Shown here in pieces: positions 14,401 to 22,225 of a stretch of DNA of 26,809 nt. Within the stretch, counting starts at the first letter, position 1. Each line of letters opens with the position of its first letter. Under the pieces are notes generated by a model. It saw only the letters and a list, made by a program, of their open reading frames with translations, did not search any database and was not told the DNA's origin. This stretch comes from a virus: IMG/VR virus record IMGVR_UViG_3300032088_000059, positions 1-26,809 of that record, one strand, 5' to 3'. The translations under genes were made by a program, and so were the position numbers.

Positions 14401-17400
14401 ATGGCTGAAAAAATGTTCGGTGCACCTATCAAGGTAGAAGAAACTCCTATGTTCGGTGCACCTGTCGAAGATCAACAAGAAGACGAATCCGATCAAACAG
14501 TCATTGGTTCTATTGCTCGGGGTGCCGGTGCAGGGATCGTGGACATTGGACAGGGGATCTCGGAACTTGGTGCTGCGGGACTAGAAGCCGCAAATATAAT
14601 TGACGAAGGTAGTCAAGAAGCTACGACTGAGTTTTTTGAAAATGCAAAAACCAACCTTGGTTTAACGCCAGAACGTACCGCAGGAAAAGTAGTAGAGACT
14701 ATAGTAAACTACGGCGCTCCAGGTATTGGTGTGTTTAATTGGGTTTCAAAAGCAGACAAAGCTAGGAAAGCTTTGCAGTCTGGTACAGCGGTGAAGAAAG
14801 CACAAACATGGTTTGGCAAATCAGCGCAGGCGTTCGGACGTAAAGCTCCGGGGGCTCTTACACAAACACGAGCAGGTCGAGCGGCTTTAACTACAGCAGG
14901 CACTGGCGTTGCCGATGTGTTTGTTTCTCCTAGCACCATGACTACACTGGCAGATAGTTGGGATGCTATGCCTGAGTTCTTACAAACTGAGGACGAAGGA
15001 TCTTTGACAGGGAAAGAACTAGCTGCTGTTCGTCTTAGAAATAAATTTCGTTTAGGGTTTGAAGGAGCAAGTTTCAATCTTGCAGGCGAGATCGTACTAC
15101 CCGTAGCAGGCGCCGTGATTAAAGGAGTAGGAAGCAGTGAGCTTTCGGGTATGCCTACTTTGGCTAGAGGTTTACAGTCTGGTATGGGTTTTCTTGGGGA
15201 AAAAGCAAAGGGTAATTTCCCTGGTGCCGCAAACTTTCTGAAAAGAAACTTCACTGCGGACGCCGGTGCTCCAGAAGAAATAGGTGCAGCTGTTCGAACG
15301 ACAGAAGGTATGACAGACTCTCAAGAAGCTGCCGCTACTAGGCTACTTAATGAGTTCGACAAAGCTGTTAAAAAATCTATTAGATTACAAAAGCTTACAG
15401 GTCGAGGCAAGAAAGCTACGCAACGAACGTACAATGACACGATGGATTACCTTACAGGGGAGTATACCCCTACAGATTTAGACAAAGGGAAAACATTTGC
15501 TGAAAACTATGGTGAGGACGTATCCAAATCTGTAGACGCTATGCGAGATAAAATAACAGAACTTAGTCGAGAGTTTAAAATTTCCGTAGATTCTGCCCCT
15601 AACTTAACACAAGATAATAAAGAACTTTTAAAGACTCAATTTACAAACAACGAAGGCACATACATCCGACGGTTATATGAACTACACTTAGATCCCAAGA
15701 AGTTTAGTGACGTTGATTTTAAAACTATGCCTCAGTATGAACAAGCTAAAGAACAACTTCGAAAAGTAATTCAAACAAAAAAACCAGGAACTCCAACGGA
15801 ACTTGCGGATCAACAGGCTGAGTTGTTTATCTCTGAGGTTTTTGATAGAGCTGCCACCAATTCTTTTGGCTTAACCCCAGAAGCTGCGGCACGGCAAAAG
15901 GCTGCAGGTGTAGCTCAAGGCGCAAAAGAAGTTGTTGGTCGGACATCTTTGTTTAAGTTAGCCGGTGGAATGCTCAAGGATCGAGACGATTATTTAAATG
16001 CGGCCCCTATGTTGCGAGAAATGATGGGGGAAGTTCGCAATCCTAGGGATGCTTTCTTACTTACAGTGGACAACATGGCGACAACCATGGCTTCTCAAAA
16101 GTTATTTGACTCTATTAGTAACACAGCGCAATCAGTTAGATCCCCTGGTCAGGTTCAATACTTTGATGAAGCCGTTGCAAAGATGAATGCGGGAGGAAGA
16201 CCTTTTGCTATTAACGGCAGCGCTTTAAAAGAAGATGATAACATTGCTAAAGCTTTAACAAGTGAATATAACTATACTAAGTTGGGCGAAGCTAACATAG
16301 ATCATCCTTTTGGTGGTCCATATGGTTCATTGTCTGGTCATTATGTACCTACTGAAATAGCTAACAGCTTGACTACTCCTGGTCGAACACAATCATTTGT
16401 ACAAGATGCACTAGCTGTATCGTTACAACTCAAAGGTATCTCTCAGATGTCAAAGACAGTGTTGAATCCCCTGTCTCAAGTTCGTAACTTCCTATCCAAC
16501 ACATTTGTTGTTGGAGCAAACGGGTTGCTCGGACGTAACATGGGTATCTTTGAGAGTGGACAGGTACTACTAGCCAACGCTATAGACAGTCCCGAACAGT
16601 TCAGACTTCTAAAGGCTATGCAGGACGAGGGTGCTATCGGGCAGAACATCCAACTTAGCGAAGTTAAGAATCTGTTAAAGGAACAAACAAAATCAGGTGT
16701 ATCTGCTATGTTAAATACAGGGGGTAAGCTTCTCCGTAAGACCCCAGTTGCAGGAACCACGATCAACTTTATGGAGAAGACATATCAACTAGGCGATGAC
16801 TATTGGAAAGTAGTTGGCGCGCTAGGAGAGAAAGCTAGGTATGGAGCGGCACTAAGAAAAGCAGGGTTAGATATTGAGAATGTTAATCCCGCGGTTCAAG
16901 ACGCATTGGTTAACGCTAGGATAGCAAAACGTAAGACATCTATAGCAGGCACAGATTTTGGTGATATGCTAGCCGTGGATGTGGTCAAACAAACGATGCC
17001 TGTGTATTCCATGGTTCCCGAAGTTATCAAGTCGCTTCGTCGGATCCCGGTCATGGGTAACTTTATGGCGTTTCCCGCAGAGATTATTCGTACATCAGGG
17101 AACATCGTAAACAGATCAGTTAGAGAGATGGGTTTCAAAGCAACTGATGAATTGGTTGCGGCGATGGGCGAGGAGCAAGCTAAAGCGTTTGCTCGGCAGA
17201 TCCGCGGCATCGGAGCGGAACGTCTTACAGGATATATCTCTATGGCTACGGTTGCACCAGGAGCTATGCGTAATGCAGCGCATGACGTTCTAGGTATTAC
17301 TGAAGCTGAAGAGGATCTACTAGAGCAGAACAAACCTTACTGGTCTGAAGGTAATACAATGATGTATCTAGAGAAACCAGATGCAGACCTAAATGCTGAA

Positions 17401-18537
17401 GCTGTAGATCTATCTTACATGCTGCCGTATGAATTTATGTTGGCTCCTGCTCGTGCGGCGATGGAAGTATACAGAAACAAGGGTGCAGTCGGAGCTAATG
17501 AGGCAGAGCAACTTGGGTTCGCGGCCATGGCTGCGTTTAAAAAGTTTGCAGAACCATTTGCTTCCGAAGCTATGGCCACGGAACGTCTCGTCGATGTTAC
17601 TTTACGTGATGGTAAAACTCAGACGGGTGCTGAAATATACGAGCCTGGAGAGATGTGGGGCGATAAGCTTTCTAAGTCTATCAACCACGTTGCCGGAGCG
17701 TTTATACCTGGAATTGTAGAGCAAGCCTACACTGTTAAAGGCGGAGAGATTACTGAGGGCAGGATCAATCGCGCCTTCACAGATACTCCAAGTAAGTCAG
17801 GGGATGAATATTCTGTGGCAGAAGAAGCAGGCACCATGCTCACCGGACTACGGCCAATGAAAGTAAACATCGGCAGAAGTCTTGGGTATGACGGTGGAGC
17901 TTACTCAGCAGATAGATCAAGTGCTGTTCAGATATTTACTAAGGTAGCTGATGACAACGATGCTACTGCCGAAGATGTAATGGCTGCATACGTTAAAGCT
18001 AACGATGCCAAACGTAGACATCAGAGCCTGTTGAAAAACAAAATAGATACGGCCATGGATGCAGGATTTACTCGCGCTCAGATATATAGGTCGTTGAAGA
18101 ACAGTGGTGTATCTAGGAAAGAAATTAGAAATATTATTGGAAACAGGTTTGAGCCTATTAAGATCAGCAGAAATCTAATTAGAGAAGTTAGTAACGAAGT
18201 AAACGTCAAGAAAGAAAACCGAATCTTGCAAAGACTTCCTGTTGCAGAGATTAACGAAATCAAACGTTCTTTGATAAACAGTGAGGTTGTTTCTACTCAA
18301 GCAGAAGAACCTGTGGAATTATTTGGATCTCCCATTGTTGAAGACGCGGCTCCTCAAGTACAAGCTGCACCAACTCAAAACTTCGTGGGTCAAGTATCTA
18401 ATACGTTTGATAACGTCACAGATTCCGTTGTTGAGAAAGGAGGCAAAGTCTTTGATCGTGTCAAAGCATTCGTGCCATCGTTACTAGGCGACCGAGCTAA
18501 CCAAGAGATAGCCGATCGCGCTAGAGATAATCAGTAA
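14401..18537 (+). CDS. Very large internal virion/ejection-type protein (1378 aa)
   Basis: This is the largest gene in the window and the last of the plus-strand block. The N-terminus carries FGAP at residues 6-9 and again at 18-21, and the C-terminus carries FGSP at 1308-1311. Residues 33-65 are Gly/Ala-rich and hydrophobic. The middle is helical and basic to neutral, with YIRRLYELHLDPKKF near residue 420 and TVLNPLSQVRNFLSNTFVV near 690. Size, helix content and position fit the large internal proteins of podoviruses (T7 gp16-like or P22 gp16-like), which travel into the host with the DNA. I see no clear lysozyme or transglycosylase catalytic motif. The start has GGAG six bases upstream. Its stop overlaps the convergent minus-strand gene by seven bases. 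Confidence 0.65.
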   Translation: MAEKMFGAPIKVEETPMFGAPVEDQQEDESDQTVIGSIARGAGAGIVDIGQGISELGAAGLEAANIIDEGSQEATTEFFENAKTNLGLTPERTAGKVVETIVNYGAPGIGVFNWVSKADKARKALQSGTAVKKAQTWFGKSAQAFGRKAPGALTQTRAGRAALTTAGTGVADVFVSPSTMTTLADSWDAMPEFLQTEDEGSLTGKELAAVRLRNKFRLGFEGASFNLAGEIVLPVAGAVIKGVGSSELSGMPTLARGLQSGMGFLGEKAKGNFPGAANFLKRNFTADAGAPEEIGAAVRTTEGMTDSQEAAATRLLNEFDKAVKKSIRLQKLTGRGKKATQRTYNDTMDYLTGEYTPTDLDKGKTFAENYGEDVSKSVDAMRDKITELSREFKISVDSAPNLTQDNKELLKTQFTNNEGTYIRRLYELHLDPKKFSDVDFKTMPQYEQAKEQLRKVIQTKKPGTPTELADQQAELFISEVFDRAATNSFGLTPEAAARQKAAGVAQGAKEVVGRTSLFKLAGGMLKDRDDYLNAAPMLREMMGEVRNPRDAFLLTVDNMATTMASQKLFDSISNTAQSVRSPGQVQYFDEAVAKMNAGGRPFAINGSALKEDDNIAKALTSEYNYTKLGEANIDHPFGGPYGSLSGHYVPTEIANSLTTPGRTQSFVQDALAVSLQLKGISQMSKTVLNPLSQVRNFLSNTFVVGANGLLGRNMGIFESGQVLLANAIDSPEQFRLLKAMQDEGAIGQNIQLSEVKNLLKEQTKSGVSAMLNTGGKLLRKTPVAGTTINFMEKTYQLGDDYWKVVGALGEKARYGAALRKAGLDIENVNPAVQDALVNARIAKRKTSIAGTDFGDMLAVDVVKQTMPVYSMVPEVIKSLRRIPVMGNFMAFPAEIIRTSGNIVNRSVREMGFKATDELVAAMGEEQAKAFARQIRGIGAERLTGYISMATVAPGAMRNAAHDVLGITEAEEDLLEQNKPYWSEGNTMMYLEKPDADLNAEAVDLSYMLPYEFMLAPARAAMEVYRNKGAVGANEAEQLGFAAMAAFKKFAEPFASEAMATERLVDVTLRDGKTQTGAEIYEPGEMWGDKLSKSINHVAGAFIPGIVEQAYTVKGGEITEGRINRAFTDTPSKSGDEYSVAEEAGTMLTGLRPMKVNIGRSLGYDGGAYSADRSSAVQIFTKVADDNDATAEDVMAAYVKANDAKRRHQSLLKNKIDTAMDAGFTRAQIYRSLKNSGVSRKEIRNIIGNRFEPIKISRNLIREVSNEVNVKKENRILQRLPVAEINEIKRSLINSEVVSTQAEEPVELFGSPIVEDAAPQVQAAPTQNFVGQVSNTFDNVTDSVVEKGGKVFDRVKAFVPSLLGDRANQEIADRARDNQ

Positions 18538-18740
18538 CTTTCAATCTTTAATCTAACACCGTTGCCACCGAACAATCTAATCAGTTCGTCGGCTTCGGCT
18601 TCAGCCTCGTCCATAATATCCTGGTCACCGCACATAGCTGCAAGGTTCAATCCCATATTAACAAAGTTCATCAACGCTTCTATCTGCATAGAATGCATTT
18701 GGTGGAAGCCTAGTGTTTCTACTTTTTGAGGATCAATCAT
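18531..18740 (-). CDS. Small acidic hypothetical protein (69 aa), last gene of replication operon
   Basis: The protein is helical and acidic in its second half (DIMDEAEAEADELIRLFGGN), with a Met-rich middle (HQMHSMQIEALMNFVNMGLN). I do not recognise a family. Its ATG shares one base with the methyltransferase stop (TAATG), so it is probably translated by coupling. Its stop lies inside the 3' end of the convergent virion gene, a seven-base overlap of stops. It might be an accessory to the methyltransferase or simply a small early protein; there is no sequence evidence for either. Confidence 0.55.
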   Translation of the reverse strand: MIDPQKVETLGFHQMHSMQIEALMNFVNMGLNLAAMCGDQDIMDEAEAEADELIRLFGGNGVRLKIESY

Positions 18741-19915
18741 TATAGTTCTCCTTTTTCGACCATATCAATACGTCGCCCTATCCAATTCATGACAGGAACT
18801 GCCATACTATTGCCTAACGCCTTGTATCTATGGCCATTAGGGCAATCCTCTGGCTCTTTATTCCTCCATGGTATCCTACTAAAGTCATCAGGGAAACCCT
18901 GTAATCTCTCACATTCTTTTGGAGTAAGCCTCCTGACTGTACTGGAACAGACCATTGGCTTGGTTGCTAAGTCCGCGCCTCCCTGTCCATAGCTTGCAGT
19001 AAGAGACATCGTCACATCAGATAAGGTTGTTTCTCCTGTAGCTTTCGAAGCGGCAACTAGATCTGTAGCATCTTTGTCATCCCGTGCTTTGACTGTGCTT
19101 GCCGTTCCGTCATCCGTGTAGTCTCCAAACCCACGCATCCTTGAAGCAACGATAGCATGAACATCGGTTGCCGTTTGACAGGGGGACAGATCAACAAAGG
19201 GTTCTACCTGATTGCCACCGTTCTCTGGCTTACGACCAATCCAATTCCCAGGCAGAGCGTAGGTAACTAACGCTTCGGTTTCTACTCTGGAGTTTCCTGT
19301 GCGACTGAAAGGAGGGCCGACTGTAACTGTGGGGGCAACTCTTTGCCCCGCCTCTCGGCTCGGAGGAGGATTCCCCGACATGCTTTCGGGCTCAAATAAA
19401 ACACTTGCGGCACGTCTCCAGTCTCCAAGATATCCGACAACGAACACACGGCGGCGTCTTTGTGGAACTCCGAAGAATTGTGCGTCCAGCACTCTGTAGG
19501 AGAACCCGTACCCGATTTTCCCCAACGCCCCGAGGAAGGTACCAAAATCCCGTCCTCCGTTGGAGGACAAGACACCGGGGACATTTTCCCAGACAATCCA
19601 CTTGGGCTTAAATTGTTCAGCCATTGCAAGATATGTAAGCATGAGGCTTCCTCTCGGGTCCGAGATTCCTTTTCTAAGTCCGGCGACGCTGTAGGACTGA
19701 CATGGTGTCCCGCCAACAAGAAGCTCAATTGTTCTGTCATTATTCCATTCCTTAAATTTGGTCATGTCTCCATGATTTGGTATGTGTGGATAGTGATGTT
19801 GCAACACGGCACTTGGAAAAGGGTCAACCTCACTGAACCATTGTGGCTCCCAACCCAATGGGTGCCAAGCGGCAGTAGCCGCCTCGATGCCCGAGCATAC
19901 TGATCCATACTTCAT
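18740..19915 (-). CDS. DNA (cytosine-5) methyltransferase
   Basis: The enzyme transfers a methyl group from S-adenosylmethionine to C5 of cytosine in a specific DNA site. All main motifs are present in order: motif I GSVCSGIEAATAAW (residues 4-17), motif IV GGTPCQSYSVAG with catalytic Cys72, motif VI ENVPG with Glu110, motif VIII QRRRRVFVVG (152-161), a variable target-recognition region at about 165-325, motif IX RRLTPKECERLQGFPDDF, and motif X GNSMAVPVM. At 391 residues the length is normal, so it should be active. The start overlaps the polymerase stop as ATGA. No restriction endonuclease is visible, so it is an orphan methyltransferase here, likely protecting phage DNA or altering host marks. 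The recognition site cannot be read from sequence. Confidence 0.93.
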   Translation of the reverse strand: MKYGSVCSGIEAATAAWHPLGWEPQWFSEVDPFPSAVLQHHYPHIPNHGDMTKFKEWNNDRTIELLVGGTPCQSYSVAGLRKGISDPRGSLMLTYLAMAEQFKPKWIVWENVPGVLSSNGGRDFGTFLGALGKIGYGFSYRVLDAQFFGVPQRRRRVFVVGYLGDWRRAASVLFEPESMSGNPPPSREAGQRVAPTVTVGPPFSRTGNSRVETEALVTYALPGNWIGRKPENGGNQVEPFVDLSPCQTATDVHAIVASRMRGFGDYTDDGTASTVKARDDKDATDLVAASKATGETTLSDVTMSLTASYGQGGADLATKPMVCSSTVRRLTPKECERLQGFPDDFSRIPWRNKEPEDCPNGHRYKALGNSMAVPVMNWIGRRIDMVEKGEL

Positions 19916-21822
19916 TCTATTTCTCCCCAGTCATCTTGTATATCCACGTCGATCTTAGACGGAACCTTTAGGTTAACGCCTGTCTCCATGATCTCTTTGA
20001 TCCGATCGCTCTGTTCTGGACTGTCTATGTTGAAACAAAGTTCGTCGTGTACTGTAAGCATAGGAGTAAGTCCCTCCTTGTAGCAATCAAGCATAGCTTT
20101 CTTTGTTTGATCGGCTGCCGATCCTTGGATCAATCTGTTCAACGCCTTGTAGGTAAACGCTCGACGAATACCTGCGCCGTTAACGCCGCCATATTCTTTC
20201 AACGCCTCATCATGTGGTAAAGGTTTGCCTGCACCAAATGTCTTAGGTTCCCAGAGATGAAACCTACACTTACGTCCTAGTAAGGTTCGGATCTGACCAT
20301 TGCTTGCCGCTCTTCTAGAGGCCATCTCAGCCAACGCTTTAACAAACGGAACCTTGTCTCGGTGCTGTTGCAATAATTCCTTGGCTGTATCTGGATCGAC
20401 GTCAATCTGATTGGCTAACTTAGCTACGCCCATGCCGTACATGATCCCAAGGTTCACGGCCTTTGCTTCTTTACGAGTGATGCCCGCTAAGTCCGCAACC
20501 ATCTGGTGTAGGTCTACGTCTGAAGTATTGTATTGATCTACGATGTCCTCGAGTAGATCCTGCCTTGGCATGTCCCCAACACTGGCGGCGAAGTGTACCA
20601 ACAATCTTGGTTCTTGGCTAGAATAATCGAACGATCCCCACTTATATCCATCTTCTGGTATAAACAAACCACGGATCAGTTTCTTGATGTCCTTATCTCT
20701 GGCAGGGATCTGCTGCAGGTTTGGGTTGCTCGAAGAAAATCGCCCCGTGACTGTGCCCCCTTCGTCTCGACGAGTAGAGTGTAGCTCCGTATGGATACGA
20801 CCATTGGTTTCGTGACGTAGTATACTGTCGATAAACGTACTGTCGGCCTTATCAAACTCACGGAGTTTAACTAAGTCCTGACACACCTTGGATGGATGGC
20901 TACTGAGATAGCCCTTGTTAAACGAGGGCGCTCCCTTGTCGGTTCTCGGGTACTCTAGTCCCAACTTATCAAACATCTTAGCTATGGACGCTGACGCCCA
21001 TATGTCTACGTCTCCGCCTGCTTGCTTCTCTATTCCTCGGCGTAGTTCATTTGCTTTGCCGCGGATTAATTTCTTGTTCTTGCTTGCTTTGTCGAGGTCA
21101 ACACGCACACCATTACTTCGCATGTCTAGCATGCAAGGTATCAGATCAGTTTCTATGTTCCAGATTTCCCATAGCTGTTCTTCTTCTAGCTTAACCTTTA
21201 GGAACTGCCAGAGTTTTAGTGTGGCTACAGCATCTCGCTCGGCGTAGGCTCCCACATACATCGGAGGTAACTGCCACATTTCTGCTTTGGGATCTATGCC
21301 CCATGCTTTGGCGGCGGCCTTCAACATCTTCTCGTCTTTACGAATGCCTGCGTAGTCTCTAGCCATAGCATCTAGGCCAAACGACCAACGGTTCTCGTCA
21401 ACCAACGCGCCTGTAATCATGGTGTCAATGATACGACCTTTGATCTCGACGCCCTCGGCTCTCATCCAACCCGCATCGTAAGTTGCGTTGTGCATAATCA
21501 CCTTCATCTCAGGTACAGACATCTGTTTCTTTAACCACTTCAGTGCAAACTTAGGGTCCAGGTTGTGTCCGTTCTCATGTCTGATAGGAAAGTATCCTTT
21601 GTATTCTCCCGCAGCTACAGCAATGCCTATGATGTGCCCATCTTTTCGCGCCCATCCTGGTCCAAGGTTCTTAATGTTTGGGTCTTTGGTTTCTAAATCC
21701 ACAGCAACTTCGCTGTAACCAGTGAGATCAGGGAACTCTGGCGGGATGTTCCAGTCGGAATCAATCATATCCATCTCACCTTTAAACTGATGATGCAGAT
21801 CGCTACCAAACAACGTACTCAT
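19912..21822 (-). CDS. polA: Family A DNA polymerase with 3'-5' exonuclease
   Basis: This is the replicative polymerase of the phage. With the start at 21822 it has 636 residues. The exonuclease domain shows DLET (Asp42, Glu44), NATYDAGW (Asn112, Asp116) and YAERD (Tyr193, Asp197). The polymerase domain shows TGRFSSSNPNLQQIP, motif A FDYSSQEPRL (Asp399, Glu404), motif B RKEAKAVNLGIMYGMG (Arg450, Lys454, Tyr462) and motif C LTVHDELCF (Asp593, Glu594). Leu458 replaces the Phe762 of E. coli Pol I. There is no 5'-3' exonuclease domain. An in-frame ATG at 21861 would add 13 residues; I prefer 21822 because it forms an ATGA overlap with the 35-aa ORF and has AGG eight bases upstream, as at other junctions of the operon. 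Confidence 0.93.
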   Translation of the reverse strand: MSTLFGSDLHHQFKGEMDMIDSDWNIPPEFPDLTGYSEVAVDLETKDPNIKNLGPGWARKDGHIIGIAVAAGEYKGYFPIRHENGHNLDPKFALKWLKKQMSVPEMKVIMHNATYDAGWMRAEGVEIKGRIIDTMITGALVDENRWSFGLDAMARDYAGIRKDEKMLKAAAKAWGIDPKAEMWQLPPMYVGAYAERDAVATLKLWQFLKVKLEEEQLWEIWNIETDLIPCMLDMRSNGVRVDLDKASKNKKLIRGKANELRRGIEKQAGGDVDIWASASIAKMFDKLGLEYPRTDKGAPSFNKGYLSSHPSKVCQDLVKLREFDKADSTFIDSILRHETNGRIHTELHSTRRDEGGTVTGRFSSSNPNLQQIPARDKDIKKLIRGLFIPEDGYKWGSFDYSSQEPRLLVHFAASVGDMPRQDLLEDIVDQYNTSDVDLHQMVADLAGITRKEAKAVNLGIMYGMGVAKLANQIDVDPDTAKELLQQHRDKVPFVKALAEMASRRAASNGQIRTLLGRKCRFHLWEPKTFGAGKPLPHDEALKEYGGVNGAGIRRAFTYKALNRLIQGSAADQTKKAMLDCYKEGLTPMLTVHDELCFNIDSPEQSDRIKEIMETGVNLKVPSKIDVDIQDDWGEIE

Positions 21823-21926
21823 TTCTTGAGCCTGAGTTTCTTCAGTAGTTTCTTGAACCATTTGCTATTGCGAATGTCCTGTTCCATCTGTCCTAGCATC
21901 TCTGCCAAACGATCTATCTCTCTCAT
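21819..21926 (-). CDS. 35-aa cationic mini-protein coupled to polymerase
   Basis: A short reading frame fills the space between the DUF6378-like gene and the polymerase. It translates to MREIDRLAEMLGQMEQDIRN followed by SKWFKKLLKKLRLKK. Its ATG overlaps the upstream stop as ATGA, with AAAGGA about eight bases before the ATG, and its TGA overlaps the polymerase ATG at 21822 as ATGA. The C-terminal 14 residues hold eight Lys/Arg spaced as an amphipathic helix. It could act in DNA or membrane binding, or serve mainly as a leader that feeds ribosomes to the polymerase gene. It overlaps a possible longer polymerase N-terminus (from 21861), so the two readings compete. The function is unknown. Confidence 0.55.
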   Translation of the reverse strand: MREIDRLAEMLGQMEQDIRNSKWFKKLLKKLRLKK

Positions 21927-22225
21927 GATCTAATTCCTTTTTCTGCTCGTTCAGAGAACTCTCCTCCCAACGCAGTGTACCCTGCTTTGTCGATCCATGA
22001 ATCCTGGTGGTCTATAGTTTCCAGTAACCTAGAAGTTTTCAACCAGTCCATCATCAGTACGACATGTTGTTCAGTGACCTCACCATGACTTAGTATAGCA
22101 CCACGGACAATTATATTCCAACCCTCGGCTATACGACTGTGATTATCAAACGCATCCCCGTAATCCTTGGCTCTCTGTCCACTGATTAATTCCTTGGCGG
22201 TGTCTAAGATTTCTGTACGTTTCAT
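21923..22225 (-). CDS. DUF6378-like small phage protein (100 aa)
   Basis: The sequence KDYGDAFDNHSRIAEGWNII (residues 20-39) is the hallmark of a small phage family that I remember as DUF6378. The remainder (VLMMDWLKTSRLLETIDHQD and then SWIDKAGYTALGG) also fits that family. Its biochemical role is not known; a helical all-alpha fold and acidic residues recall MazG-type nucleotide pyrophosphohydrolases, but the catalytic motif is not clear and this is only a comparison. The start overlaps the helicase stop and its stop overlaps the mini-ORF, both as ATGA. Its position among replication genes suggests a role in nucleotide or DNA metabolism. Confidence 0.75.
   Translation of the reverse strand: MKRTEILDTAKELISGQRAKDYGDAFDNHSRIAEGWNIIVRGAILSHGEVTEQHVVLMMDWLKTSRLLETIDHQDSWIDKAGYTALGGEFSERAEKGIRS

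Noticed and set aside
14709-15254. 181-aa minus-strand frame opposite the 1378-aa gene
   Set aside because: It overlaps a long continuous coding frame on the other strand and lacks a ribosome binding site or any family resemblance.
19282-19740. 152-aa minus-strand frame within the methyltransferase gene
   Set aside because: It is another frame of a gene with all methyltransferase motifs, and has no recognisable motif or ribosome binding site.
19460-19903. 147-aa plus-strand frame opposite the methyltransferase
   Set aside because: It is antisense to conserved catalytic codons and its composition looks like a shadow frame.
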